From Acinetobacter baylyi DSM 14961 = CIP 107474 (GTDB taxonomy: Bacteria > Pseudomonadota > Gammaproteobacteria > Pseudomonadales > Moraxellaceae), in NCBI RefSeq assembly GCF_000368685.1, contig NZ_KB849627.1, positions 334,963 through 398,962 of the forward strand: a stretch of DNA of 64,000 nucleotides, read 5' to 3'. A program made the position numbers and the translations under genes. How positions within the stretch are numbered: the first letter of the stretch is position 1; each line of letters begins with the position of its first letter. Positions 26,809 through 35,729 of this stretch are shown here, piece by piece. The notes under the pieces are model-generated. The model searched no databases and had not been told where the DNA came from. It was given only the letters and a program-made list of their open reading frames with translations.

Positions 26809-27885
26809 TCACAAATTGCTAGTGGTTTTTTGCTTTGCTTGTTGTTTCAGGTGACCAAAAGTATGGGTTGCTCTCGCCCTTTCTGATAATTGCAACTCAC
26901 CCTTGGCAACTTTTTCACGTAAGTAACGATAGGTTTGTAATGCCTGACTCCACATATGTTCACCAATACTTAGCTCTTTATATTGATCTGCCTCGTTTGC
27001 TTTTAAGAAATGCGGTAATGGGCGAATTAGCGTGTGATAATCACAAGCAAAGAACAGTGGAAATGAATAACGCTCTTGGGGTACTTTGCGAACGCGGTGT
27101 GCAGTAGCAATAAAGGTGCCAGCACTCAAGACCTCCAGCATGTCACCAATATTAATGACAAAAGCTTCTTCACCATTGATATCTTTAGATGGCGGCGCAT
27201 CAATCCAGACTCTATCTTCATTGAGCACTTCTAAACCTGGCTGGTCTGCAAGCAATAGTGTGAAACATTCATAATCAGTATGTGCACCAATGCCTGGTTT
27301 ATCTTCCGCTGTTGCGTCAAAAGGATAGTGAATCAGACGTAGTTTTGATGGCGGGCAAGTCACCATTGACTTGAAATAACCTTCTGGCAAACCAAGTGCC
27401 AGTGCAAAAGCATCAAATAAACGATGTCCTAAAGCAAAAACTGCCTGATAATAATCCAAAACTTGTGACTTAAATTCTGCAAGTTCTGGCCATTCATTTG
27501 CACCAATCAGAGGGGTTTTGGACACGACAAAAGGATGATCCTCTGGAGCCTGAAAGCCGACATCAAATGCCTCTTTTAAATCTGGTTTTCCAGAACCATA
27601 AATCTCTTCACCTTCGGGAACATAACCCTTATGACTTTTCGATTGGCCAATGTAGTAATTCATTTTTTCTTGCATTGGCAAAGCGAAGAATTTTTTTGCT
27701 GCTGCCCGCACACCTGCGATCAACTCTGGTGCAATACCATGACCAGTGATATAGAAAAATCCAACCTTTCGCGATGCCTGTCCAATGGCATCTGCAACGG
27801 CTTGTCGCTCGGCAAGATTTTCGCTATTTAAGCCCTGTATATTAATCACGGGTAGTTCAGTAAAAGCGCCTTTAACCTTGGTCAT
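26809..27885 (-). CDS. Fe(II)/2-oxoglutarate-dependent oxygenase (isopenicillin N synthase-like family)
   Basis: 358-residue double-stranded beta-helix oxygenase. The non-core N-domain (PVINIQGL, KVGFFYITGHG) and the 2OG-FeII_Oxy core are complete. Iron ligands are H202 and D204 (GAHTDYECFTLLL) and H263 (TAHRVRKVP). R272 and S274 (ERYSF) would bind 2-oxoglutarate. Retention of RxS, and of FGHLKQQ at the C-terminus, suggests an active enzyme. The family covers hydroxylation, desaturation and ring closure; plant relatives include enzymes acting on guanidino amino acids such as homoarginine. The gene starts one base after the TIM-barrel gene stop and is followed by an ABC importer. Its promoter is shared in design with gbuA. 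Substrate unknown. Confidence 0.9.
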   Translation of the reverse strand: MTKVKGAFTELPVINIQGLNSENLAERQAVADAIGQASRKVGFFYITGHGIAPELIAGVRAAAKKFFALPMQEKMNYYIGQSKSHKGYVPEGEEIYGSGKPDLKEAFDVGFQAPEDHPFVVSKTPLIGANEWPELAEFKSQVLDYYQAVFALGHRLFDAFALALGLPEGYFKSMVTCPPSKLRLIHYPFDATAEDKPGIGAHTDYECFTLLLADQPGLEVLNEDRVWIDAPPSKDINGEEAFVINIGDMLEVLSAGTFIATAHRVRKVPQERYSFPLFFACDYHTLIRPLPHFLKANEADQYKELSIGEHMWSQALQTYRYLREKVAKGELQLSERARATHTFGHLKQQAKQKTTSNL

Positions 27886-28824
27886 TTAGTTGCCCTCCTT
27901 TTTCATTGAAGATAAAAATTCGTTAAAATGCTGTTGTTCCTCATGCAACATCCATGCATTAAGCGACCACAAATCAGCCACAGGTACATTGGTAAATGGT
28001 AAGTGGTGTAAATAACCATCAGCACCAAATTCAGGCGTAAGTGTAGTTTGCTGATAACCACGACGATGCTGCGACTGCCAGATTTTCTGCCAGAAATCTT
28101 GCTGAAACTTGAGAGCAGTTTGGTATTCTGGAGCGGCTGGATGCGGAACCTGAGGTCCTTGGTCGTATCCAACCCGAGCCTGAATATGATGAACACGATC
28201 AATAAATGCAGTGAAATCATCACACGGATCATTTAACAGACGTTCACTAACAACAATCCAGTGGCTAATATCAGCAGTAAATTGTAGTTGTGGAAGCTGC
28301 TGTATAATTTCTAATGTCAGCCAAGGACTATAAAGCGACGTTGCTCGATGCGTTTCAAAACTACAATTCAGCTCAAAACACTTTGCCAGCTCATGTGCTT
28401 TTCCTAGAAAATCAACTTGCTGTGCCAGAGGCCAACGATCATTTCCTGCAAGTAAATTGACAAATAATGGCTGCAATTGCTTGGCTGCATCGAAGCGTTG
28501 TTTTAAACGTTCAAGATGCTGTTCTGGTGTTTCTTTCTGCTTGGGTATGACATCGCCACCACTGAATACAATCGCAATATATTCAAGTTCTGCCGCTCGA
28601 ATATCTGATGCCAACGCTTGCTGTTCATCTAAAGTTAACGGCACACGTGCTTCAATTCCAGAACAACCCGCTGTCTTTAATTCACAAAGTGTCTGTTGCC
28701 AAGAGGAGTTAACCCCCCATAAGGTACGAAATGTTTTAAGTTGCATGCCACGTCCCTGAGATGTGACATCTTCAATAGGTACGATTTCATTTCTATGCCG
28801 AGATGGATCAAGATGCTGATTCAT
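27886..28824 (-). CDS. Sugar phosphate isomerase/epimerase-like TIM-barrel protein
   Basis: 312 residues of the xylose-isomerase-like (AP-endonuclease 2) barrel family. Metal-binding segments are visible as GCSGIEARV (Glu), CSFETHRA (Glu/His), FTADISHWI (Asp/His), DRVHHIQARVG (His) and LTPEFG (Glu), so a divalent-metal site is intact. The family isomerises, epimerises or dehydrates small polyols and keto acids. First gene of the four-gene operon; its promoter carries shared operator copy B. I use the ATG at 28824, which keeps the same promoter-to-start distance as gbuA. An internal ATG at 28746 with AGGGA upstream is an alternative. Confidence 0.82.
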   Translation of the reverse strand: MNQHLDPSRHRNEIVPIEDVTSQGRGMQLKTFRTLWGVNSSWQQTLCELKTAGCSGIEARVPLTLDEQQALASDIRAAELEYIAIVFSGGDVIPKQKETPEQHLERLKQRFDAAKQLQPLFVNLLAGNDRWPLAQQVDFLGKAHELAKCFELNCSFETHRATSLYSPWLTLEIIQQLPQLQFTADISHWIVVSERLLNDPCDDFTAFIDRVHHIQARVGYDQGPQVPHPAAPEYQTALKFQQDFWQKIWQSQHRRGYQQTTLTPEFGADGYLHHLPFTNVPVADLWSLNAWMLHEEQQHFNEFLSSMKKEGN

Positions 28825-28899
28825 TTTTAGATCTGTATCTAGCTGTTTTATTGATGTTATCTCTTAAAGCTACAGTGTGTTAAATAGCAATTTCTAAAT

Positions 28900-28927
28900 A
28901 ATTAGTTTTGAATTTTCTAAACTAAAT
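28900..28927 (-). promoter_or_regulatory. Shared operator, copy B (oxygenase/ABC operon promoter)
   Basis: TTAGTTT-N10-AAACTAA with near-matching flanks, in a 51-bp block matching the gbuA promoter at 43 positions. It is 76 bp upstream of the first start codon (75 bp for gbuA). A minus-strand -10-like TGCTAT (complement of 28884-28889) stands in the same place as TACTAT of the gbuA promoter. Confidence 0.75.
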
Positions 28928-29189
28928 AAATGAGCTTTAGATTATTTGATTGCTCTATACCTGCTTAAATATGGAAAATTGAGATCAACTACTCTTAGCT
29001 TATTCGAACTTGATTCTTGTGATTAAATAGATGTATATAGACATCACCTTAATCTCAAAAAATATTAGGCGTTAGAAAAGCAAAGCATCTGAAATTAAAA
29101 TAATTATTATTTATATTTGTACCTGTAAGCATGATATAGGTGTGGCGAAGAAATCATACGTATATGCCAAATCGTTTTATTCAATTCAT

Positions 29190-29217
29190 ATTTAGTTTTG
29201 ACATTTCTAAACTAAAT
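29190..29217 (+). promoter_or_regulatory. Shared operator, copy C (LysR gene promoter)
   Basis: Perfect ATTTAGTTT-N10-AAACTAAAT repeat ending 23 bp before the LysR start. Its closeness to the start codon suggests autorepression, whereas copies A and B are placed as activator sites. Confidence 0.72.
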
Positions 29218-29240
29218 AATCTATTTTAAAGATAACTTCT

Positions 29241-30143
29241 ATGGGCAGTTATGTTATGGATCTTCAACATTTTCCTGACCTTAAGCTCCTGCGTATTTTT
29301 GAAACTGTTGTTAAAAATCAAGGTTTTGCAAACTCACAACAGGAACTTAATTTATCAACATCCGCCATCAGTACCTACATGAGTCAGCTTGAGTCCAATG
29401 TTGGGATGAAGCTATGTGAACGTGGTCGTGGGGGGTTTTCACTCACCTATAAAGGCGAACTTTATTATCAGGAGACGGTGAAACTCCTTCAGGAAATTGA
29501 TAAGTTTGCGTTATACAGTGCTCAAGTCAAAGGTGAGTTAAACGGGATACTCAAAATTGGCATTTTAGACTCAATTGTGACTGAAAAGCATTTTCCAATT
29601 GATCAGATTATTGGGCAATTTTCTCAGGAAAATCCTTATATTTATATACAGCTTCAGGTTCACAGTCCATATGAACTCCAAATGGGGGTTTTAGAAAATT
29701 GTTATGATTTGGCGGTGGGTGCTTTCTTTTTAAAAATGAATGGTATTACTTATCACCCTCTGCACAAAGAGCAACATTGGTTATTTTGTAGTGACAAACA
29801 TCATTTATTTGAACAACGTCATTTGACTGAAAACATGATTACGCAGGAGAAAATGGTTCGTAGGGGTTACTGGAGTCATAGTGAATTGGCTAAACATGGA
29901 TTCAATAACTCATCTGCATCTGTAGAATCCATGGAAGCACAATTAATTTTGATTTTATCTGGACAATATATTGGTTATTTACCTGAACATTTTGCTCAAT
30001 CATGGGTAGACCAAAAACGGCTCAAAGTGTTATTGCCATCTACCTTCGGTTATCAAGCGCCATTTTCTCTCATTATGCGACGCGGTCGCAGCAAAGATCC
30101 AATCATTCAGAAATTCCGCAATATTATGTCGAAATATATTTAG
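29241..30143 (+). CDS. LysR-family regulator adjacent to the oxygenase/ABC operon
   Basis: 300 residues. The DNA-binding helix-turn-helix is near the N-terminus (LKLLRIFETVVKNQGFANSQQELNLSTSAISTYMSQLE) and is followed by an effector-binding domain (GILKIGILDSIVTEKHFP). An internal ATG at 29256 (MDLQHFPDLK) is an alternative start. It is divergent from the TIM-barrel/oxygenase/ABC operon and has a palindrome (copy C) just before it, so it is the best candidate for the protein that binds all three palindromes. It converges with the class II aldolase gene, three bases away. Confidence 0.9.
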   Translation: MGSYVMDLQHFPDLKLLRIFETVVKNQGFANSQQELNLSTSAISTYMSQLESNVGMKLCERGRGGFSLTYKGELYYQETVKLLQEIDKFALYSAQVKGELNGILKIGILDSIVTEKHFPIDQIIGQFSQENPYIYIQLQVHSPYELQMGVLENCYDLAVGAFFLKMNGITYHPLHKEQHWLFCSDKHHLFEQRHLTENMITQEKMVRRGYWSHSELAKHGFNNSSASVESMEAQLILILSGQYIGYLPEHFAQSWVDQKRLKVLLPSTFGYQAPFSLIMRRGRSKDPIIQKFRNIMSKYI

Positions 30144-30146
30144 CAG

Positions 30147-30899
30147 CTAACGACAAAAATCTGCTTTATCTTTTTCAATCAATGATAAAGCAGCATGCCA
30201 CGCATCCCAAATAATTCCCTCAGCATCATCCTGCTCAAACTGAGAAGCTGTAAATTCACATAGAGCTTCGGAAGGATAAATTAAGTTGTGTGCTGATAAA
30301 GCTTTTACCTGAATCTGACAAGCGCGCTCCAAAAAATAGATTTCATGAAATGCATGTGCGACAGACGGCCCTGCTGCTAATAAACCATGGTTCCTGAGTA
30401 TCATGGCTTTGTTATTACCTAAGTCATTGACCAGTCGTTCTCGCTCTTCGAGTGATAACGCAATTCCTTCATAGCTGTGATAAGACAAACGGCGATAAAA
30501 TTTGAGCGCATGTTGTGATATAGGTAATAACCCATCTTGCTGCGCAGATACAGCAATACCGTCTGCGGTATGCGTATGAATGACACAATCTAAATGCGGT
30601 TTAGCATGATGAATAGCAGAATGAATGACAAAACCCGCGACATTCACTTTCTTGCCTTGATCATAGTTTTCGACAATTTTTCCATCATGATCAATCTTGA
30701 CCAAATCTGATGCGCACATATGATCAAACAAAACGCCATAACGATTAATCAAAAAATGATGAGGTTCATCTGGCACGCGTAAGCTGATATGCGTGTCAAT
30801 CAAATCGGTCATTTTATAATATGCGATTAAGCGATAAAGGGCTGCCAGTTGACAGCGTGCCTCCCATTCAACTGGATTAATGGCGAAATGTTGATTCAT
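30147..30899 (-). CDS. Class II aldolase/adducin-family protein
   Basis: 250 residues with the class II aldolase head fold. The zinc histidines are visible in VIHTHTADG (His-x-His) and RNHGLLAAG (third His), with THISLRVP at the start. FLINRYGVLFDHMCASDLVKID is the conserved phosphate/carboxylate loop region. The family includes fuculose-phosphate aldolase, ribulose-phosphate epimerase and decarboxylases; this one has the look of the larger adducin-like group with no fixed substrate. It sits between the LysR gene and the HD-domain gene, with no palindrome in its promoter. Confidence 0.88.
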   Translation of the reverse strand: MNQHFAINPVEWEARCQLAALYRLIAYYKMTDLIDTHISLRVPDEPHHFLINRYGVLFDHMCASDLVKIDHDGKIVENYDQGKKVNVAGFVIHSAIHHAKPHLDCVIHTHTADGIAVSAQQDGLLPISQHALKFYRRLSYHSYEGIALSLEERERLVNDLGNNKAMILRNHGLLAAGPSVAHAFHEIYFLERACQIQVKALSAHNLIYPSEALCEFTASQFEQDDAEGIIWDAWHAALSLIEKDKADFCR

Positions 30900-31225
30900 T
30901 CAATGCTCTCTTACTCAAAATATTTAGTACTCGATTTTTAAAAACCCGATCTCATACTTATCATCGTTGATTTTTTACTTCTGCTGATTCGTATTTACTG
31001 AATCTCATTCAAAAATTCAGAATTTAATTTATAAAAAATATTATGTATAAGATGTTAAAGCACTTGCGAAAGTTAAAAATTGAACAGCGCTGAGTTTTGA
31101 TGTTTTAATTTTATCAAATATTAAAGCGTTTAATAAATTATTTTGCCAAGAGAGCTACCACTATTCGTTACTTATAAATTTTCAAAAAATCATTTGGGTT
31201 TTTAAAAGATTTTAGGCAAATGTAA
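30900..31225. other. 326-bp divergent intergenic region (class II aldolase / HD protein)
   Basis: AT-rich promoter region for both neighbours. I searched by eye for the shared TTAGTTT-N10-AAACTAA palindrome and did not find it. No ORF or strong hairpin seen. Confidence 0.5.
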
Positions 31226-31786
31226 ATGAAAAAAGCTAAATTCACCAGTATCGATCAAATGACTACAGATGAGTGGCAAATAATTGAAGCATTTGAAATG
31301 CAGGAAATTAAGAAATTACCTGAAATGATTATCGAACAATTAAAGTTATTAGGCAAAGGACATCATCAGCCATATTTAATTGATCGATTACAACATTCTT
31401 TGCAAACAGCCACTCGTGCTTACAAGGATAATGCCTCTGAAGAGATGGTTATCGCAGCCTTAATTCATGATATTGGTGATAATTTGGCGGCTTATAATCA
31501 TGCAAGCTTTGCAGCAGCCCTAATACAACCTTATGTCACTGAGAAGACTTATTGGATCGTAAAGCACCATGACATTTTTCAAGGATATTATTACTGGGAT
31601 GTTTTAGGTTTAGATAAAAATTCTCGAGATAAATTCAAAAGTCATCCTTATTTTGATGAGTGTGATTACTTTTGTCGAGAATGGGATCGTCCCTCATTTG
31701 ACCCAGACTATGAAACTATGTCATTGGAAGACTTCACCCCCATGATTGAAAGAATTTTCACAAGAAAACCATATTCAGTTTATTAA
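31226..31786 (+). CDS. HD-domain protein, probable PhnZ/MIOX-like diiron oxygenase
   Basis: 186 residues. A PhnZ-like ligand series is visible: H57 (LQHSLQ), H81-D82 (LIHDIGD), H92 (YNHASF), H115 (VKHHDIF) and a later Asp (REWDRPSFDPDY). The 24-residue spacing from first His to HD equals that of PhnZ, and the segment after the ligands (GYYYWDVLGLD, CDYFCREWDRPSFDP) is conserved in this subgroup as I know it. PhnZ and TmpB cleave C-P bonds after an Fe/2OG hydroxylase; plain HD phosphohydrolase activity is the alternative. It lies divergent to the aldolase and before the porin. No ribosome site stands out. Confidence 0.78.
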   Translation: MKKAKFTSIDQMTTDEWQIIEAFEMQEIKKLPEMIIEQLKLLGKGHHQPYLIDRLQHSLQTATRAYKDNASEEMVIAALIHDIGDNLAAYNHASFAAALIQPYVTEKTYWIVKHHDIFQGYYYWDVLGLDKNSRDKFKSHPYFDECDYFCREWDRPSFDPDYETMSLEDFTPMIERIFTRKPYSVY

Positions 31787-31889
31787 TTTACCAACGGTTT
31801 ATACGTCAGTTTTTTCACAAGTACCTCGTTTAATTGATGTGCAAAACGAGATTGAGATTTTATTTTTTAAGCAATAGGGGACTAAAATT

Positions 31890-33062
31890 ATGCAATATCG
31901 TACATTTAAATGTTCACTAACATTTTTGGCTTTTTGGAGTTTTGCTCAAGCTGGCTATTCTGCCGATCTGAGTATTGGAGATGCAAAATCAGTTGAAGGT
32001 GAGCTCAAGCTTTCTGGTTTTCTAAGAGCAAAATATGAGGACAAAAGCTGGTCTAAAAACGATCAAAAACTGACTTTTGATGCCGCAAAAATCAATATCG
32101 ACTATCAATCATCTTTAATGTTTGGACATATCGAATATCGTTGTTATCAATACGATAAACTTTGTGATTTCTCTGCACTTGTAGATGGTTACTTAGGCTA
32201 TAAGATCAATGAAACTGACAAAGTTACGGTTGGTTTACAAAACATGCCATTTGGCCCAGGTCGCTTCTGGGAAAGCAATAATTATGGAGGCATTGTTACT
32301 CAAGTCGGACTTGAAGATGTGCATAATGTCGGGATTAATTATCGTACCAATCTTTTTTCAAATACAGATGTAGATCTAGGTTTCTTCCCAATTGATGGCG
32401 GTCACTATCATGGAAAAAGTGTAGATTCAGCACGTTATTCGTCTAACTTTGTCAAACCTGATCCAAACAGTGAAATTCAAACTTATCTCAAAGAAGAAAA
32501 CATGTGGATAGCGCGGGTCAATCATAAATTTAAATTTGATGATCCAGCTTTCTCTGCTTCATTAGGGGGTTCATATTGGTTTTCAGACATTAAAAATAAA
32601 ACCTATAATGACACGGGTCGTCACAAAGCTTGGGCGTTATTTAGCCAGTTAGGTTATCAGGATTTTCAAGTTACCTTAACAGGTGGTCATCATAAAATTG
32701 ACAACAAAGATCCATTAAATCCGAATGTATCCGTAGCAGGTTCATTTGATTATTATAATTACTTGGCAAATGAAGGTCATTTCTATACAGCCGATATCAG
32801 CTATACATTTAAGGATGTCGGAAAAATTGGAAAAATTACACCTTATGCAATGTATAGTGCTTATGACAAAACAGGCAGCTATAAAACCTCAACACGTAAT
32901 ATTATTGGAGTATCAGTCGACCACAAAAATCTTGGATTTACGGCTGAATACATTATGGGTAAAAATGACCTATTAATTGGTGGAGATGAGTACTCTTTGG
33001 TGCAAGGTAATGATAATAAAACCCAGCATTTATTGAAAATGACTGCTGCTTATTTCTTTTAA
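31890..33062 (+). CDS. Outer-membrane porin, putative
   Basis: 390 residues. The signal peptide ends near SAQ/AGYSA (about residue 24). The rest is an alternating beta pattern (DLSIGDAKSVEGELKLSGFLRAKY; GITYRTNLF-like strands) ending in the aromatic AAYFF, the usual C-terminal signal of outer-membrane barrels. The pattern resembles substrate-specific porins, including the segment NMPFGPGRFWESNNYGG. The transported compound is unknown. It is preceded by an AGGGGA ribosome site and follows the HD gene on the same strand after 103 bases, so it may serve the same substrate. Confidence 0.82.
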   Translation: MQYRTFKCSLTFLAFWSFAQAGYSADLSIGDAKSVEGELKLSGFLRAKYEDKSWSKNDQKLTFDAAKINIDYQSSLMFGHIEYRCYQYDKLCDFSALVDGYLGYKINETDKVTVGLQNMPFGPGRFWESNNYGGIVTQVGLEDVHNVGINYRTNLFSNTDVDLGFFPIDGGHYHGKSVDSARYSSNFVKPDPNSEIQTYLKEENMWIARVNHKFKFDDPAFSASLGGSYWFSDIKNKTYNDTGRHKAWALFSQLGYQDFQVTLTGGHHKIDNKDPLNPNVSVAGSFDYYNYLANEGHFYTADISYTFKDVGKIGKITPYAMYSAYDKTGSYKTSTRNIIGVSVDHKNLGFTAEYIMGKNDLLIGGDEYSLVQGNDNKTQHLLKMTAAYFF

Positions 33063-33367
33063 TATTTTAGAGTTTAATCCGCACTATTAATTATCATCCA
33101 TACTGATAAATTAAACATGATTGATTTGTTTTAATAAAAACTAAATCTTTATTAACTCATTCAAATCCTGTTCAAGCCGATGTTGCCACATATGGACATC
33201 GGCTTGTTTCAACATCAAATACCAATTTTATATAAAATAAAACGATAAATCGATGTTGTAACTGGAATCCCTTTTTTTATTCAATTCTGATCTAAAGAAT
33301 GAGGTATCACCGAATCGAGTGCTCTTAATAGAGCGAACCATTCATTCCCAAAATACCAATATAGCGT
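33063..33367. other. 305-bp intergenic region between porin and astE
   Basis: Convergent gene ends. It holds one hairpin (33173-33206). The rest has no ORF. Confidence 0.5.
33173..33209 (+). terminator. Probable terminator of the porin gene
   Basis: An 11-bp perfect stem (CAAGCCGATGT / ACATCGGCTTG) with an inner three-bp stem (CCA/TGG) is followed by only TTTC, so the U run is weak. Confidence 0.6.
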
Positions 33368-34345
33368 TTATTTGCTCATTTCTTGCAAAATCAGCCCAGC
33401 TCTTAACCCTTTTGCTACATTGACATTAGGAAATAGAATTCTTACTTCATGCTCATGTGCAATGTAATTTTGACTTTGTTGTGTAGCAATAACATCCCCT
33501 TGATGAAAAAGAGAAAAATTGGGCGCAGAAGACTTTAGATTTAATTGAAAATCATCATCTTTTTTCAAAATTGATTCTATGACTTTAAATCGACGAATTG
33601 GGGTTTTGTGTCTTGAGGGCAAAGCTTCATCTGCAATTAGAACCCGTAATACACGATCAATTGCCACAAACTGACTTAAGTCATTTTGACCGAAGGGCTT
33701 TGCCTGTCCCAATTCCAAAGTAGCACTGGCTGCCTGACAATACGCCCCACTAAAATGGCTAAAGGTTTTTCCAGCAGTATTATGAAAAACCACAGCGTCT
33801 AAATCGGCTGCATTTAAGCTATTTAAAAGTAGCGGATCATGGACATGTTCAAGATGAGGCAATAGCGCAAAAGTAGGTAACAACGATGCTCTTATAGCTG
33901 TATGTAAGTCATAGTGATAGCGCTTGGCAGTAGAACAACCTTGTTCAAAAAAAATCTGAACGTGCTGTTCTAGCCTCTCAGCACGCTGGGTCTCCACAGA
34001 TGGCTCTAGCTGCTGATATCCACCACAAAACATCCGATTCATATCATATTCGATATAGCGTTGACCCGTGCGTATCGCGTTAGGATTGCCCAGTACCAAA
34101 AGCAAGCGAACATTTAGGGTGAGGCTTGCTTGAAATACATCCTGATAGATGTGTTCAAGCAGCTCAATGGGCGCAGTTTCATTACCGTGTATTCCTGCTG
34201 ATAGAACGATGCTTTTTTCATAGCCATGATGGGGCGTTAAACAAATAACGCCCTCATCTTGCCATTGCCATGAAAAATTATGGTTTTCACCTTGTAATGC
34301 GTGAGGAAATTGCTGGCTCAATACTGAATGAAGAAAATGTGTCAT
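33368..34345 (-). CDS. astE: Succinylglutamate desuccinylase
   Basis: Last step of the arginine succinyltransferase pathway: N-succinylglutamate to glutamate and succinate. 325 residues of the zinc M14-like family; ligands are in GIHGNETAP (His, Glu) and DLHTAIR (His). It is the final gene of astCADBE, 18 bases after astB, and no clear terminator follows it. Confidence 0.96.
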
Positions 34346-34363
34346 TGGCTCATGCTTCCCATT

Positions 34364-35704
34364 CTATTGTTGAAAATGATAGACCGAGCCCAGATTTAAA
34401 ATTTGGGTCAATTCATCCAATGCACTACGACTTTCGATCAATAATGCAGGATCTGCCAAATCTTGATGTGAGAGCTGATCACGATAACGCCGATCAACCC
34501 AAGTATTTAGACGTGCAAACAATGCATCGTTCATCAGTACATTGTGATTAATCGCATTGAACTCTGCGTCATTCACTGCGACACGTAAACGTAAACATGC
34601 AGGTCCACCACCATTACGCATACTTTCACGCAAATCAAAAACTTTGATCTGATCGACAGGTGTTCCCATCTGAATCATGTCATTCAGATATGACCATACC
34701 GCAAGGTTTTGACGAGATTCTTCTGGTACAACAATAGTCATACCACCATCAGGACGCGTAATCAATTGACTATTAAATAAATAAGTCGATACCGCATCTC
34801 CGACACTGACCCGTTGATCTGGCACTTCAATGGCAATCAAGTCTTGTTCTAACAGTGCCATTTTTTCACGAATTTCATTAAGCGCCTGAGCTTGATTGAA
34901 AAAAGCTTTTTGATGATGAAATAAAACTTGCTGGTTACTTACTGCAATCACATCGTTATGAAATACACCTTCATCAATCACATCAGGATTTTGCTGAACA
35001 AATACAGTGCGATTTGAGTCAAGTTGGTGTAATCGTGCAACGGCCTGACAGGCTTCTAGAGACTGACGCGCTGGATAACGCTTGGGTGCAACTTGACCAC
35101 CTAGAAATTGTTGACCATATACAAACACCTGAACAGCAGCAGAATCGTAAGGACCACCTAAACGATTATGATTGGCAGCGCCTTCATCACCGAATAAAGC
35201 GACTGGCGGTAACGCTAAGTGATGCGCAAAATAGCGCTCATCACGAAAAATCGCAGCCAGAATTTGACTCGTTGTTTCATGTTCGATTGAACGATGAAAT
35301 TTGTTATTCAAATTTGCGGCAGTAAAATGAACACGACCATCAGCACTATCTGCCGAAGGTGAAACGGTTGCAGCATTTGCAGTCCACATACATGAAGCTG
35401 AACTCAAAGCCGATAGTAACTCTGGCGAAGTGCGCATGGCTTGAGTAATGACAGCGTGATCATCTCCACCAAAGCCCAGCTTACGTAAGCTGGGTACATG
35501 CGGACGCTCCTGTGGCGCTAGAACGCCCTGCTTCATGCCCATATCTGCCAATGCTTTCATCTTTAGCAGTCCTTGTTTGGCTGCAAGCTTAGGATTAGAA
35601 AGATGATTACGGTTTTTGGTCGATGCTTCATTGCCAAACGACAAACCTGCATAGTGATGTGTCGGGCCAACTAAACCATCAAAATTAATTTCATAACCAG
35701 ACAT
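34364..35704 (-). CDS. astB: N-succinylarginine dihydrolase
   Basis: Hydrolyses N2-succinylarginine to N2-succinylornithine, CO2 and ammonia. The start [22 protein letters not shown] is canonical. I use the ATG at 35704 (446 residues), with GGAG six bases upstream; an upstream in-frame start at 35740 would overlap astD. Conserved segments include [10 protein letters not shown] and [14 protein letters not shown], the latter near the catalytic Cys. Confidence 0.96.
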   Translation of the reverse strand: MSGYEINFDGLVGPTHHYAGLSFGNEASTKNRNHLSNPKLAAKQGLLKMKALADMGMKQGVLAPQERPHVPSLRKLGFGGDDHAVITQAMRTSPELLSALSSASCMWTANAATVSPSADSADGRVHFTAANLNNKFHRSIEHETTSQILAAIFRDERYFAHHLALPPVALFGDEGAANHNRLGGPYDSAAVQVFVYGQQFLGGQVAPKRYPARQSLEACQAVARLHQLDSNRTVFVQQNPDVIDEGVFHNDVIAVSNQQVLFHHQKAFFNQAQALNEIREKMALLEQDLIAIEVPDQRVSVGDAVSTYLFNSQLITRPDGGMTIVVPEESRQNLAVWSYLNDMIQMGTPVDQIKVFDLRESMRNGGGPACLRLRVAVNDAEFNAINHNVLMNDALFARLNTWVDRRYRDQLSHQDLADPALLIESRSALDELTQILNLGSVYHFQQ

Positions 35705-35729
35705 TTTTAACTCCATTTCTGTTGACTCA

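Larger units (their letters stand above)
28825..29240. other. 416-bp divergent control region with two operator copies
   Basis: Lies between the TIM-barrel/oxygenase/ABC operon (-) and a LysR gene (+). Contains palindrome copies B (28900-28927) and C (29190-29217), about 290 bp apart and one next to each promoter. The space between is AT-rich without an ORF. Confidence 0.75.

Noticed and set aside
23076..28824. Guanidine riboswitch (ykkC-type) upstream of gbuA or the ABC operon
   Set aside because: I looked for a structured leader of that kind and saw only the palindromes and one hairpin; a covariance-model search would be decisive.
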